DNA of 46,817 nt from Microbacterium sp. (GTDB taxonomy: Bacteria > Actinomycetota > Actinomycetes > Actinomycetales > Microbacteriaceae). The translations under genes were made by a program, and so were the position numbers. The stretch is from NCBI RefSeq assembly GCF_026393345.1, contig NZ_JAPLAI010000007.1:1-46817 (forward strand), read 5' to 3'. The notes under the pieces are model-generated. The model saw nothing but the letters and a program-made list of their open reading frames with translations. It searched no databases and had not been told where the DNA came from. This document shows, piece after piece, positions 35,812 to 44,551 of this stretch (position 1 is its first letter; every line of letters begins with the position of its first letter).

Positions 35812-36834
35812 ATGAGCGATGCGGTCACCGAGGTGGTGACGCCCGCTGATCGGACGGCGTCGGCGCCGCTGCTGCGATCGCTGCGGTCGGCGCCGGTCTT
35901 CTCCGACCGCGTCTTCCGCACGGTCTGCATTGCGGCGGGCGGTGCCACGGTCGCGATCATGCTCGCCGTGGGCGTCTTCCTCACCCTGCGCGGTGGTCAG
36001 GCGCTCAGCGTCGCCGGGTTCTCGTTCCTGTGGACGCAGGCCTGGTCGCCCGAGACCGGTGACTTCGGGATCGCCGCCGTGCTGTTCGGCACCATCACGA
36101 TCGCGCTCGTCGCCCTCACGTTTTCGTTCCCGCTCGCGCTCGGCACCGCCCTCCTGATCAGCGAGGTGCTGCCGGACGGCATCAAGCGCGCCATGACGAC
36201 GATCGTCGACCTCATGGCGGCCGTGCCGAGCGTCGTGTTCGGCCTCTGGGGCGTGCAGTTCCTGCAGGAGAACGTCATCCCGGTGTCCCGGTGGATCTCC
36301 ACCTACTTCGGCTGGATCCCGGTGTTCGCCGTGACGGATGCGGAGGGCGACCGTCTCACGGATGCCAGCGCCTTCACCTCCTCCGCATTCATCGCCGGCA
36401 TGGTGGTGGCCCTCATGGTGCTGCCCACCCAGACCTCGATCATGCGGGAGGCGTTCTCGCAGGCTCCGATCGGTGAGCGGGAGGGGGCCCTCGCGCTCGG
36501 ATCGACCCGGTGGGGCATGATCCGCACCGTCGTGCTGCCGTTCGGCAAGGGCGGCATCATCGGCGGCACGATGCTCGGCCTCGGCCGCGCATTGGGGGAG
36601 ACCATCGCGGTCTACATGATCATCTCGCCCATCTTCACCATCAACACCGAGGTGCTTCGCACCGGGTCGAACTCCGTGTCGGCCCTCATCGCCCTGCGGT
36701 ACGGCGAGGCCAGCGAGTTTGGTCTGTCGGCGCTCATGGCCGCCGGTCTCGTCCTGTTCCTCATCACCCTTGCGGTGAACTTCACCGCATCCTCCATCGT
36801 CGCGCGGTCCCGGTCCGGGGCGGAGAGCACCTGA
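35812..36834 (+). CDS. pstC: Phosphate ABC transporter permease PstC
   Basis: A 340-residue permease starting after GGAGG. There are about six to seven membrane segments, the first at about 40-62 (GGATVAIMLAVGVFLTLRGG). The coupling loop is REGALALGSTRWGMIRTVVLP, and LGRALGETIAVYMIISPIF is typical of PstC. It forms the phosphate channel with PstA. Its stop overlaps the pstA ATG by one base (TGATG). No pstB ATPase gene follows in the window. Confidence 0.95.
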   Translation: MSDAVTEVVTPADRTASAPLLRSLRSAPVFSDRVFRTVCIAAGGATVAIMLAVGVFLTLRGGQALSVAGFSFLWTQAWSPETGDFGIAAVLFGTITIALVALTFSFPLALGTALLISEVLPDGIKRAMTTIVDLMAAVPSVVFGLWGVQFLQENVIPVSRWISTYFGWIPVFAVTDAEGDRLTDASAFTSSAFIAGMVVALMVLPTQTSIMREAFSQAPIGEREGALALGSTRWGMIRTVVLPFGKGGIIGGTMLGLGRALGETIAVYMIISPIFTINTEVLRTGSNSVSALIALRYGEASEFGLSALMAAGLVLFLITLAVNFTASSIVARSRSGAEST

Positions 36835-38156
36835 TGACCCTCATCGACGACTCCGCCACCTCCCTGGACCCCGACGACCACCCACGCCCGGGGCGCACCG
36901 TCATCCCGGCGGAGGCCACCGGACCCGCGCCGGCACGGCGTCGCCCCGGCACCGTCTCGCTGGAAGAACGATTCGACGTGGTGGGAGCGCTCCTCGCCGG
37001 CGGCGCGGTCGCGACCCTCCTGTTCGGCTGGCTGACACCGCTGTCCGGCGCGATCGGCTGGGCCGTCGTCGCCTTCCTCGTGTTCCTCGTCTCGTACGCG
37101 GTGCTGGTCGCACTGCGCGCGGACCGGCTCGCCGTGATCGACCGCGTGGTCACCGTGCTGCTGTACAGCGCCGGCTTCATCGTCATCTGCGCGCTTGTGT
37201 TCGTCGTGCTGTACACCGTGCTGCGGGGCATTCCCGCACTCTCCCACGGCGCCTTCTTCGTCGAGACGATGCGGCTCGCGGGCCCCCTCGACCCGTTGGA
37301 GGTGGGCGGGATCGCACACGCGATCGTGGGCACCCTCATCCAGATCTCGATCGCGCTCGTCATCACGGTGCCGCTCGGGATCACCACGGCCGTGTTCCTC
37401 AACGAGATCGGCGGCCGGTTCGCACGGTTCGTGCGCACCGTCTCCGACGCCATGACGGCGCTGCCCTCCATCGTCGCGGGGCTGTTCGTGTATGCGGCGC
37501 TGATCACCCTCGTCACCCACGAGCGGTCGGGGTTCGCCGCCTCCGTGGCCATCACCGTCATGATGCTGCCGATCGTGATCCGCTCCGCGGACGTCGTCCT
37601 CCGGCTCGTGCCTCACCAGCTGCGGGAGGCGTCGTACGCGCTCGGCTCCTCACGGTGGCGCACGGTGTGGCGGGTGGTTCTTCCCACCTCCCGGTCCGGC
37701 CTTGCCACGGCGATCATCCTCGGCACCGCCCGCGGCATCGGTGAGACCTCCCCGGTGCTGCTGACCTCCGGGGTGACGGCCGAGATGAACACCAACCCGT
37801 TCTCGGGACCGATGATCTCGCTCCCGCTGCAGGTGTTCACCTTCGTGCAATCGCCCGAGCCGAACATGGTCGCCCGCGGTTTCGGCACCGCGGCGGTCCT
37901 CATCGTGCTGGTGCTCAGCCTGTTCGTCATCGCCCGCCTGATCGGCGGCCGCGGCGCCGGCGTCCTCTCCGACGGTCAGCGTCGACGCGCCGCCCGACGC
38001 TCGCGCGAGGACCTCATGCGCATCGTCCGGCGCGCGACCGTCCCCGTCCCCGCTGTCCCCGTCCACGCCGTCCCCTCCGTCCCCGACAGCGACGGCGCTG
38101 CCACGACCGAGGACACCGCACCGACCGCCCCCACCCGCTCGCAGGAGACCCCGTGA
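36834..38156 (+). CDS. pstA: Phosphate ABC transporter permease PstA with extended ends
   Basis: A 440-residue protein, longer than the usual roughly 300. The first 45 residues are a polar tail; two additional hydrophobic segments (about 50-95) precede the canonical PstA core (about 100-385). The core shows ALPSIVAGLFVYAAL, coupling loop REASYALGSSRWRTVWRVVLP, and GTARGIGETSPVLLTSG. About 55 residues of basic then Pro/Val/Thr-rich cytoplasmic tail follow. It pairs with PstC. Its stop overlaps the next GTG by four bases, tying it to the anchored PstS-like gene. Confidence 0.93.
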   Translation: MTLIDDSATSLDPDDHPRPGRTVIPAEATGPAPARRRPGTVSLEERFDVVGALLAGGAVATLLFGWLTPLSGAIGWAVVAFLVFLVSYAVLVALRADRLAVIDRVVTVLLYSAGFIVICALVFVVLYTVLRGIPALSHGAFFVETMRLAGPLDPLEVGGIAHAIVGTLIQISIALVITVPLGITTAVFLNEIGGRFARFVRTVSDAMTALPSIVAGLFVYAALITLVTHERSGFAASVAITVMMLPIVIRSADVVLRLVPHQLREASYALGSSRWRTVWRVVLPTSRSGLATAIILGTARGIGETSPVLLTSGVTAEMNTNPFSGPMISLPLQVFTFVQSPEPNMVARGFGTAAVLIVLVLSLFVIARLIGGRGAGVLSDGQRRRAARRSREDLMRIVRRATVPVPAVPVHAVPSVPDSDGAATTEDTAPTAPTRSQETP

Positions 38157-39616
38157 CCCTTCGTCCCCGCCGCCGCGCCGTGCGCGGCGCCCTCGTCGCG
38201 CTGCTCGTCGGGGTGCTCGGACTCGGCGCCGCCGTCCCCGCGCAGGCCGCCTCCTACGTCGCCATCTCCGGATCGGGCTCGACCTGGTCGCAGAACGCCC
38301 TCGACCAATGGCGCCGGAACGTCGCCAGCAACTACGGCATGACCGTGAACTTCTCCGGCACCGGGTCCTCCGCCGGCCGCTCCGACTTCATCAAGGGGTC
38401 GGTGGACTTCGCGGTCAGCGAGATCCCGTTCCAGGCACACCCGGAGGACGGTTCGGCGCCGGAGGTCTCGCCGCGAAGCTACGCCTACCTGCCCGTCGTC
38501 GCGGGCGGCACCTCGCTGATGTACAACCTCAAGATCGGCGGGAAGAAGGTCGACACCCTCCAGATGTCCGGCGAGGTGGTCACCCGCATCTTCGCCGGTC
38601 AGATCACGCGGTGGAACGACGCCGCCATCGCCGCGGACAACCCCGGGCTCGCGCTGCCCGACAAGGAGATCATGCCGGTGGTGCGTTCGGACGGCTCCGG
38701 TTCCACCGCGCAGTTCACGAAGTGGATGGCGACGCAGTACCCGTCCATCTGGACCACGCCCATGACCTCGCAGTTCCCCACCTCGAAGCTGGCGACCTAC
38801 AAGGCGCAGAGCGGTTCGCTGGGGGTGTCCGGGTACGTGAGCCAGAACTACGGCGAAGGCTCCATCACCTACGTGGAGTACTCCTACGCGATGAAATCGG
38901 GTTTCCCGGTGGTGAAGGTCAAGAACGCGGCCGGCAACTACGTGGAGCCGACCGCCGCGAACGTGGAGATCGCGCTCCGGTTGGCGAAGATCAACGAGGA
39001 CCAGAGCTCGCCCGACTACCTCACCCAGATCCTCACCGACGTGTACAACAACCCCGACCCGTCGGCGTACCCGATGTCCAGCTACTCGTACATGATCGTG
39101 CCCACCCAGACCGGGGGAGTGTTCAATGAGAGCAAGGGATACACGCTCGGCGAGTTCGTGAAGTACATCGTCTGCGAGGGCCAGAAGCAGGCCGGCGCAC
39201 TCGGATACTCGCCCTTGCCCAACAACCTCGTCGCCGCCGCATTCGCGCAGATCAAACGCATCCCGGGTTCCGCCGTCGGCGACTACAACGCCGCATCCTG
39301 CAGCAACGCCGGCGCCGCGGCCAGCGGGACCCCTGCGGCCGAGACCGGATCCGGGGGAACGACGACCGCGGCGGCTGGCACCGGCACCGACACCGCCGCC
39401 GCGGCCGGCGGCGACGCCGTCTACGACGCCAACGGCAACCTCATCTCGGGGTCGTCGGCGTCCGGCGGGGCGGCCGTCTCCGCGCCGTTCACGCTGGCGG
39501 CGGACTCGTGGAACGCGCCCAAGACCGGCATGCTCGTCGCCGCGCTCCTGCTCCTCGCCGCGATCCTCGTCCCGCCGCTGCTGCTGCTCGTGCGGGGCAG
39601 ACGCCCGGGCCGCTGA
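38153..39616 (+). CDS. Secreted PstS-like phosphate-binding protein with sortase-like C-terminal anchor
   Basis: A 487-residue protein. The signal peptide is about 1-33 (ALVALLVGVLGLGAAVPAQA) with no lipobox Cys, unlike standard Gram-positive PstS. The PstS fold spans about 34-385: SGSGSTWSQNAL, GSSAGRSDF, RSDGSGSTAQFTKWM (phosphate contacts) and YPMSSYSYMIVP. An Ala/Gly/Thr-rich linker follows, then APKTG (455-459), a 21-residue hydrophobic stretch and RGRRPGR. This layout equals a cell-wall sorting signal, with APKTG in place of LPXTG; it could alternatively be a simple membrane anchor. It is encoded in one coupled unit with pstC and pstA. Confidence 0.88.
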   Translation: MTLRPRRRAVRGALVALLVGVLGLGAAVPAQAASYVAISGSGSTWSQNALDQWRRNVASNYGMTVNFSGTGSSAGRSDFIKGSVDFAVSEIPFQAHPEDGSAPEVSPRSYAYLPVVAGGTSLMYNLKIGGKKVDTLQMSGEVVTRIFAGQITRWNDAAIAADNPGLALPDKEIMPVVRSDGSGSTAQFTKWMATQYPSIWTTPMTSQFPTSKLATYKAQSGSLGVSGYVSQNYGEGSITYVEYSYAMKSGFPVVKVKNAAGNYVEPTAANVEIALRLAKINEDQSSPDYLTQILTDVYNNPDPSAYPMSSYSYMIVPTQTGGVFNESKGYTLGEFVKYIVCEGQKQAGALGYSPLPNNLVAAAFAQIKRIPGSAVGDYNAASCSNAGAAASGTPAAETGSGGTTTAAAGTGTDTAAAAGGDAVYDANGNLISGSSASGGAAVSAPFTLAADSWNAPKTGMLVAALLLLAAILVPPLLLLVRGRRPGR

Positions 39617-39622
39617 CGGCAG

Positions 39623-39640
39623 CGTCACCCGGCGTTCACC
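39623..39640 (+). promoter_or_regulatory. PHO box before the large PstS-like gene
   Basis: CGTCACC (39623-39629) and GTTCACC (39634-39640) are direct repeats exactly 11 bases apart, with matching CGGC/GGGC tails. This is the clearest match in the window to the PhoP direct-repeat site of Streptomyces. Confidence 0.6.
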
Positions 39641-39714
39641 GGGCGATCTGTGAACGGACGCCCGGACGCTCCGCCCGTTGCCGGTGCGGACATGGCGGGT
39701 TCGTTCGGGATTCC

Positions 39715-39720
39715 TACCGT
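39715..39720 (+). promoter_or_regulatory. Putative -10 of the large PstS-like gene
   Basis: TACCGT places the transcription start near 39727, about 30 bases before the GTG at 39759. The PHO box lies about 75 bases upstream of it. Confidence 0.35.
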
Positions 39721-39758
39721 ATGAGTGGCCGCTGGGGTGGCCGGAACTGGGGTGTCAG

Positions 39759-42224
39759 GTGGTTCGATCCGCACGCGTTCGCGCAGTGCTGCGCGCGACG
39801 ACGGCAGGGATGGCGGTGTTCGCCGCCGTGTTGTCGCTCTCCGTGATCGGCGGCACCGCCGCGGAGGCCGCCGATGGCGCCGCATCCGCGGTCACCGTCA
39901 CGGCGAAGGACCAGGACATCTACGCGGCGACCTCGCCGATGCCCGACCTCGCGGTCACGGTCTCTCAGACCACGAACCTCGTCGCGCAGGCGATCACGGT
40001 CTCCTGGACCGGGGGAGAACCCTCCACCCTCCCCAACTCGCAAACCGGTGGCGAGAACTTCCTGCAGATCATGCAGTGCTGGGGAGATGTCATCAACGAT
40101 GACGCCGAGGCGTTGCCCTCCCGCACGACGTGCCAGTTCGGCGGCTTCGGCACGCCCGGTGCGAAGCGCGACGACGAGCTGCAGGCCGCGGCGATCGCGC
40201 CCGAGGACGCGCGGTACTCGTACATCAGCACCAGCGGTCTCGAGGGCTCCTACACCGGCATCCCGTTCCGATCGGTCCCCGACCCCGTCACGGGTGAGTC
40301 GACGGTCATCAAGAAGGTCGACGAGAAGGGCGCAAAGATCCCCGGCGTCAACCTCAACGAGAACGAGTTCTTCACGAAGTACACGACCAACGAGGTGCCG
40401 TGGGCGGGCTCCGCGTCGAACGGCAGCGGATCGGTGACGTTCGAGGTGCAGACCGCGCTGCAGTCGCCCGGACTCGGATGCGGCGCCGCGCAGGCCGCCG
40501 CCGACGGCACGGTGACCGGTCGCCCGTGCTGGCTGGTCATCGTCCCTCGAGGGGCCGGCACCAACACCGCATCCCCGCTGTTCTGGGAGCAGTGGAAGCA
40601 CCGCGTCGCCGTCCGGCTCGACTTCCAGCCGGTCGGCACCCACTGTGCGATCGGCGCCGGCGAGCAGCAGCTGGCGGGCAGTGAGCTCATCTCCGATGCA
40701 GTCTCGTCCTGGCAGCCGAACCTGTGCAGCGCCGCCGACGGCGACGCGTACACCCTCATCACCACGACCGATATGGATGCAGCCGCCACCTCCAATGCGG
40801 TTCCCGATGCGCCGCTCACCCTCACCACGCAAGCGCTGGACACGTCCGACGGCGCCGTGGATGGGTTGAGTTACGCCCCCGTGGCACTGACCGGGATCGC
40901 GGTCACCTTCGCCGTGGACCGGTACCCGTCCGCGTCCGCCCCCGATGAGGTGCAGGCGCGCGCTCGGGAGCCGTTCACCGCCATGAAGCTCACCCCACGG
41001 TTGCTGGCGAAGCTGCTGACGTCGTCGTACACCGACGCGCTGCCGACGAACGCCGACATCGGACATCTGCGGGGGAACCCGCGCAACCTTCTGTTCGACC
41101 AGGAGTTCCTCGCCCTGAACCCGGACTGGGCGCAGCAGGCCATCGTCAGCCCGGCCGTCGCCGACATCCTGCTCCCGCAGGGGCGCCTGGGCTACGCCCG
41201 CGCCGTGTGGGACTACATCCTCGCCGACGACGACGCCCGTGCCTTCCTCGACGGCGAGGCCGATCCGTGGGGGATGCACGTCAACCCCTGGGCCACCACC
41301 GACGCCGACCTGAACTCGTCAGGAGCGGCGCTCGAACTGCCGCGCGACGACTTCCCCAAGGTGGATCCCGCCGAGGCGTACAAAGGCAGCGAGCAGGTGC
41401 TGAACGCGGTCACGTGGCGTCCGTTCACGAACGACCTGGCGTCGGGCGCCTACTACGCGCTGCGCGGCGACGGGCTGAACGTGGGCGAGTGGGATCCGAT
41501 CTCCATCCCCGCGAAGTGGCAGCGGAAGGCACGCGACCTGGTCGGCGACCGGAAGGTCCTCGCCCTGACGGACACCTCGTCCTCGGAGCGGTACGAGACG
41601 GTCACCGCGTCGCTGCTGACCCCGGCGGGCACCTACGTCGAGCCCGACACCGACAACCTGCTCGCTGCCGCCGCGGTGATGACCGCATCGGGTGTGCAGC
41701 CGCAGGTGTTCGCGTACGACGCGACATCGGATGCGGCGGCCGCCTCGCGCTCCGCCTACCCGCTGACCGTTCCGGTGTATGCCGCGACGAATGCTGCCCT
41801 CAACAGCCTCGATGTCAACGCCAGCTACGCCCGGTTCATCCGCTACGCCGCAACGGACGGGCAGAAGCCCGGCGTGCTGCAGGGCCAGCTGCCGGCGGGC
41901 TACGCCCCGATCCCCGCCGGATGGCGGACGCAGGCGCTCGCCGTCGCGGACCTTCTCGCCACCGCTCCCGCTCCGCAGGCCGCCGTCGCACCGAGCGCCG
42001 CGCCCGCCGCCGCGACCACCACCGTGCCGGTCGTCGCGCCGGCCGTCACGGTCCCCGCCGACCCTGCCGCGACCGAGACCACGGCCGCCGCACTGTCCGC
42101 CGGGGCGACTCCGGACGACCCGGACACCGGGGCGCTCACGCAGGCGCTGCCGCTGAGCATCCTCGCCGGCGTCCTCGCCGCGGGGGGCGTCCCGTTCGTC
42201 GGGCGCCTGCGCTGCCGCCTCTGA
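39759..42224 (+). CDS. Large secreted PstS-superfamily-like protein with xPxTG C-terminal anchor
   Basis: From the GTG at 39759 (GGGG site eight bases before it) the protein has 821 residues; the frame is open to 39678, but those added residues look non-coding. The signal peptide is about 1-37, cleaved near AEAAD. The N-terminal half (ITVSWTGGEPST, ENFLQIMQCWGD) is an unrecognised outer domain of actinobacterial PstS-linked proteins. The C-terminal half has PstS-like features (RLLAKLLTSSYTDALP, ALTDTSSSERY, AYPLTVPVYAATNAAL, YARFIRYAATDGQKPGVLQG). A Pro/Ala/Thr/Val linker leads to DPDTG (787-791), a hydrophobic stretch and RLRCRL. Phosphate binding is inferred from neighbours and weak similarity. 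Confidence 0.7.
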   Translation: MVRSARVRAVLRATTAGMAVFAAVLSLSVIGGTAAEAADGAASAVTVTAKDQDIYAATSPMPDLAVTVSQTTNLVAQAITVSWTGGEPSTLPNSQTGGENFLQIMQCWGDVINDDAEALPSRTTCQFGGFGTPGAKRDDELQAAAIAPEDARYSYISTSGLEGSYTGIPFRSVPDPVTGESTVIKKVDEKGAKIPGVNLNENEFFTKYTTNEVPWAGSASNGSGSVTFEVQTALQSPGLGCGAAQAAADGTVTGRPCWLVIVPRGAGTNTASPLFWEQWKHRVAVRLDFQPVGTHCAIGAGEQQLAGSELISDAVSSWQPNLCSAADGDAYTLITTTDMDAAATSNAVPDAPLTLTTQALDTSDGAVDGLSYAPVALTGIAVTFAVDRYPSASAPDEVQARAREPFTAMKLTPRLLAKLLTSSYTDALPTNADIGHLRGNPRNLLFDQEFLALNPDWAQQAIVSPAVADILLPQGRLGYARAVWDYILADDDARAFLDGEADPWGMHVNPWATTDADLNSSGAALELPRDDFPKVDPAEAYKGSEQVLNAVTWRPFTNDLASGAYYALRGDGLNVGEWDPISIPAKWQRKARDLVGDRKVLALTDTSSSERYETVTASLLTPAGTYVEPDTDNLLAAAAVMTASGVQPQVFAYDATSDAAAASRSAYPLTVPVYAATNAALNSLDVNASYARFIRYAATDGQKPGVLQGQLPAGYAPIPAGWRTQALAVADLLATAPAPQAAVAPSAAPAAATTTVPVVAPAVTVPADPAATETTAAALSAGATPDDPDTGALTQALPLSILAGVLAAGGVPFVGRLRCRL

Positions 42225-42270
42225 CTTGTCCTCCGCACCTTCCGAAACCCGATAAGAGAGAGCACACATC

Positions 42271-43324
42271 ATGAAGTTCAAGCGGTTCGCCGCGGTCACC
42301 GCGGCGCTCGGCGTCGTCGTGGCCGGCGGCATCGTCGCGAGCTCGGCCAGCGCCGAGGTCGTCTCCAACAGCTACGTGCTGGTCGGCTCCGACACCCTCC
42401 AGGACGCGGCCAACGCGCTCGCCAACGGCACCAATATCACCGGCACGCGCGTCCGGGTCACCTCCAGCGGCGGGGACACGATCGGCTCGTTCGATGCGTT
42501 CCCGGGCACCGGCACGGGAAGTCAGATCCAGACCAAGCCGGGCGGCCCGACCTTCCTCCGCCCCTCTGGCTCCGGCAATGGCGTCACAGCCCTCCGCGCC
42601 TCTATCACCGGCGCGGCGTGGGGTGGGAAGACCATCACCGGTCAGGTCGACGTCGCCCGCTCCTCCAGCGGCCCCGGCACCAATCAGAACTCCGACGGCA
42701 AGCTCGCCTACGTGCCGTTCGGTCGCGACGCGCTCTCGTACATCTACAAGGGCGGCACCGCGGCGTGGGCGAACCTCACCGCAGCCCAGCTCAAGCAGAT
42801 CTACGAAGGCACGCTCACCTCGATCGACGGTGTCGCGGTGAACCCGCGTCTGCCGCAGAGCGGATCCGGGACGCGGTCCTTCTTCCTGACCGCGATCGGC
42901 AACCCGTCGCTGAAGGCAGGCATCGACACCGGAAACACCACGGCGGAGAACGACGCCACCGTCCTCGCCGCGGGGGAGATCATCCCCTTCTCGGTCGCCA
43001 GCTGGGTCGCCCGTCGTGCTCGGCAGCCCGGTCGCCGGTGTGTCGCCCGTCACCGGTACCGGCACCGCGACCGTGCCGAACGCGGCGTACTACGCCAACA
43101 CCACCTTCGGTCGTGACACCTACCTGGTCGTGGAGCGGGCACGCATCACGCCCGGCGACGGAAAGTTCGACGCCGGCCTCGCCGCGCTCGTCGACCCCGC
43201 CAGTGCGACCAGCCTCACCAACTTCACCGCCGGCCTGTCGGGCAGCCCCCGACGCGTCAAGGAGAAGTTCGGTTTCCTCGCGCCGTCGCAGACGACGCCC
43301 ATCTTCGCGTACGTCACCCTCTGA
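42271..43324 (+). pseudogene. Small secreted PstS-like binding protein, frame-broken
   Basis: ATG at 42271 after an AGAGAGAG site. The signal peptide is about 1-28 (SSASA-EVV). The binding fold reads SYVLVGSDTLQDAANALANG, RSSSGPGTNQNSDGKLAYVPFGRDALSY (two parts), AAQLKQIYEG and PQSGSGTRSFF, the last resembling the PstS phosphate loop. At 43005-43013 the sense moves one frame; it then reads LGSPVAGVSPVTGTGTATVP to FAYVTL and stops at 43324. Removing one C of the CCC at 43010-43012 gives an uninterrupted WVAVVLGSPVAG and about 350 residues. It has no anchor sequence. It is either a pseudogene or a sequence error. Confidence 0.7.
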
Positions 43325-43352
43325 GCCCCTTCCCGGAACAGGAACAGACATC

Positions 43353-44408
43353 ATGAAAATCTCGATCCGCAAGGTCGCGGCCGCAGGCCTGGCCGTCTCC
43401 CTCGGCCTCGGTCTCGCCGGCTTCGGCGCGACCGCCGCATCCGCCGCCGTCGGCGACTGGACCCCCAACGGCACCCCTGAGCCCTACTACCTGTACTCGT
43501 TGGACACCGGAGTGGTCGTGCCCTCGGGCACGACGCTGCACTACACCACCGGACTCGTCGGAGCGCCGTCCCCGACGGACCCCGACCAGCGGTTCGCCGA
43601 CGCCCCGTCGGATGCCACCACCGCGTACATCTTCATCGCCCCCAAGGGCAAGGAGTCCTCCATCGCGGACTGGGCGTCCCGGGTCGACGTCGGCTTCGAG
43701 CCGGGAACGCAGCGGGTCTTCCAGACGCCCGCGGCCCTCAACCAGTTCCCCTCGGCCAGCTTCGGCGCGGTGAAGGCTGCGGGCGGCGACTACAGCCTCG
43801 GCGTCGCCTACACGAAGAACAACGGCGTCACGTTCGTCGGTCTGGGCGCGTACACGTACGTGCACATCACCGCGGGCACCGCGGATTGGACCTACGACTA
43901 CCCGACCCCGATCACGGCCACGCCGCCGGCGAACACCACGGGCCAGATCGGCCTCGCGGCTCCGGTCGCCGCCCCGGTCAACGGTGCGCTCTCGCTCAGC
44001 GTCCCGGCCGGCGCCACCGCGACCCTCGGGGCCACAGCGCTGAACGCCTCGGGTCAGTCGGTGTCGACGGGTACGTTGCCGACCTTCCAGGTCAGCGACC
44101 AGCGCTACGTCACCAAGCCCGGGTGGACGGTGAACACCTCGGTTGCCGCCTTCGCGAGCGGTGCGAACACGATCGTGCCGTCCGCGCTGTCGATTGCCCC
44201 GGTCATCGACGCCAGCACCACGGCCACCGGGGTCACCAAGGTCGCGTCGCTGCTGGGCAACCCCACGGCGGCGGCGTTCGCCGAGGCTGCGGCCGGACAG
44301 GGCACGGGCACCACCGACCTGTCCGCGGCGCTCACGCTGACGGCGCCGCTCGGCACCCCGGCGGGCACCTACACCTCGACGATGACGGTCACCGTCGTCT
44401 CGAAGTGA
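43353..44408 (+). CDS. WxL-like secreted surface protein
   Basis: A 351-residue protein. The signal peptide is about 1-32 (GLAVSLGLGLAGFGATAASAA). The N-terminal half is beta-rich (PYYLYSLDTGVVVPSGTTLHY, TTAYIFIAPKG). The C-terminal half (about 200-351) has the order of a WxL domain: LSLSVPAGATATLG, PGWTVNTSVAAF (W-x-V where Firmicutes have W-x-L), TDLSAALTLTAPLGTPAGTY, and an end in TMTVTVVSK. WxL proteins bind the wall non-covalently through their DUF916 partner, and a DUF916-like gene follows. The assignment is by pattern only. Hairpins follow the stop. Confidence 0.65.
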   Translation: MKISIRKVAAAGLAVSLGLGLAGFGATAASAAVGDWTPNGTPEPYYLYSLDTGVVVPSGTTLHYTTGLVGAPSPTDPDQRFADAPSDATTAYIFIAPKGKESSIADWASRVDVGFEPGTQRVFQTPAALNQFPSASFGAVKAAGGDYSLGVAYTKNNGVTFVGLGAYTYVHITAGTADWTYDYPTPITATPPANTTGQIGLAAPVAAPVNGALSLSVPAGATATLGATALNASGQSVSTGTLPTFQVSDQRYVTKPGWTVNTSVAAFASGANTIVPSALSIAPVIDASTTATGVTKVASLLGNPTAAAFAEAAAGQGTGTTDLSAALTLTAPLGTPAGTYTSTMTVTVVSK

Positions 44409-44413
44409 TCCCG

Positions 44414-44473
44414 GGGGCGGGGGCGAGTCGTCCCCGCCCCTCCCGCCGCCCCCGGGCCGAGCCCGGGGGCGGC
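44414..44473 (+). terminator. Two consecutive GC-only hairpins after the WxL-like gene
   Basis: First stem: GGGGCGGGG (44414-44422) with CCCCGCCCC (44432-44440). Second stem: GCCGCCCCCGGGC (44445-44457) with GCCCGGGGGCGGC (44461-44473), perfect over 13 bases with loop CGA. No T tract is present. Together they make a strong boundary before the next unit. Confidence 0.75.
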
Positions 44474-44480
44474 ATCACCG

Positions 44481-44508
44481 GTTCTGCACTGTTCGCCTCG
44501 CGTTCACG
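44481..44508 (+). promoter_or_regulatory. PHO-box-like repeats before the DUF916-like operon
   Basis: GTTCTGC (44481), GTTCGCC (44491) and GTTCACG (44502) follow each other at 10 and 11 bases. The GTTC core is kept in all three; the rest is degenerate. The site lies about 45 bases before the GTG of the DUF916-like gene. Confidence 0.4.
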
Positions 44509-44551
44509 CGTCGGACGTGCGGCCGCAAGCCTCATAGGGAGTAATTGGTCC

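Noticed and set aside
39678..39758. Longer N-terminus of the large PstS-like protein
   Set aside because: It would precede the likely transcription start near 39727 and puts a non-signal-like stretch before a good signal peptide.
43886..44551. Upstream part of the frame containing the DUF916-like gene
   Set aside because: It lies in the wrong frame of the WxL-like gene and across two hairpins; the signal peptide starts after the GTG at 44552.
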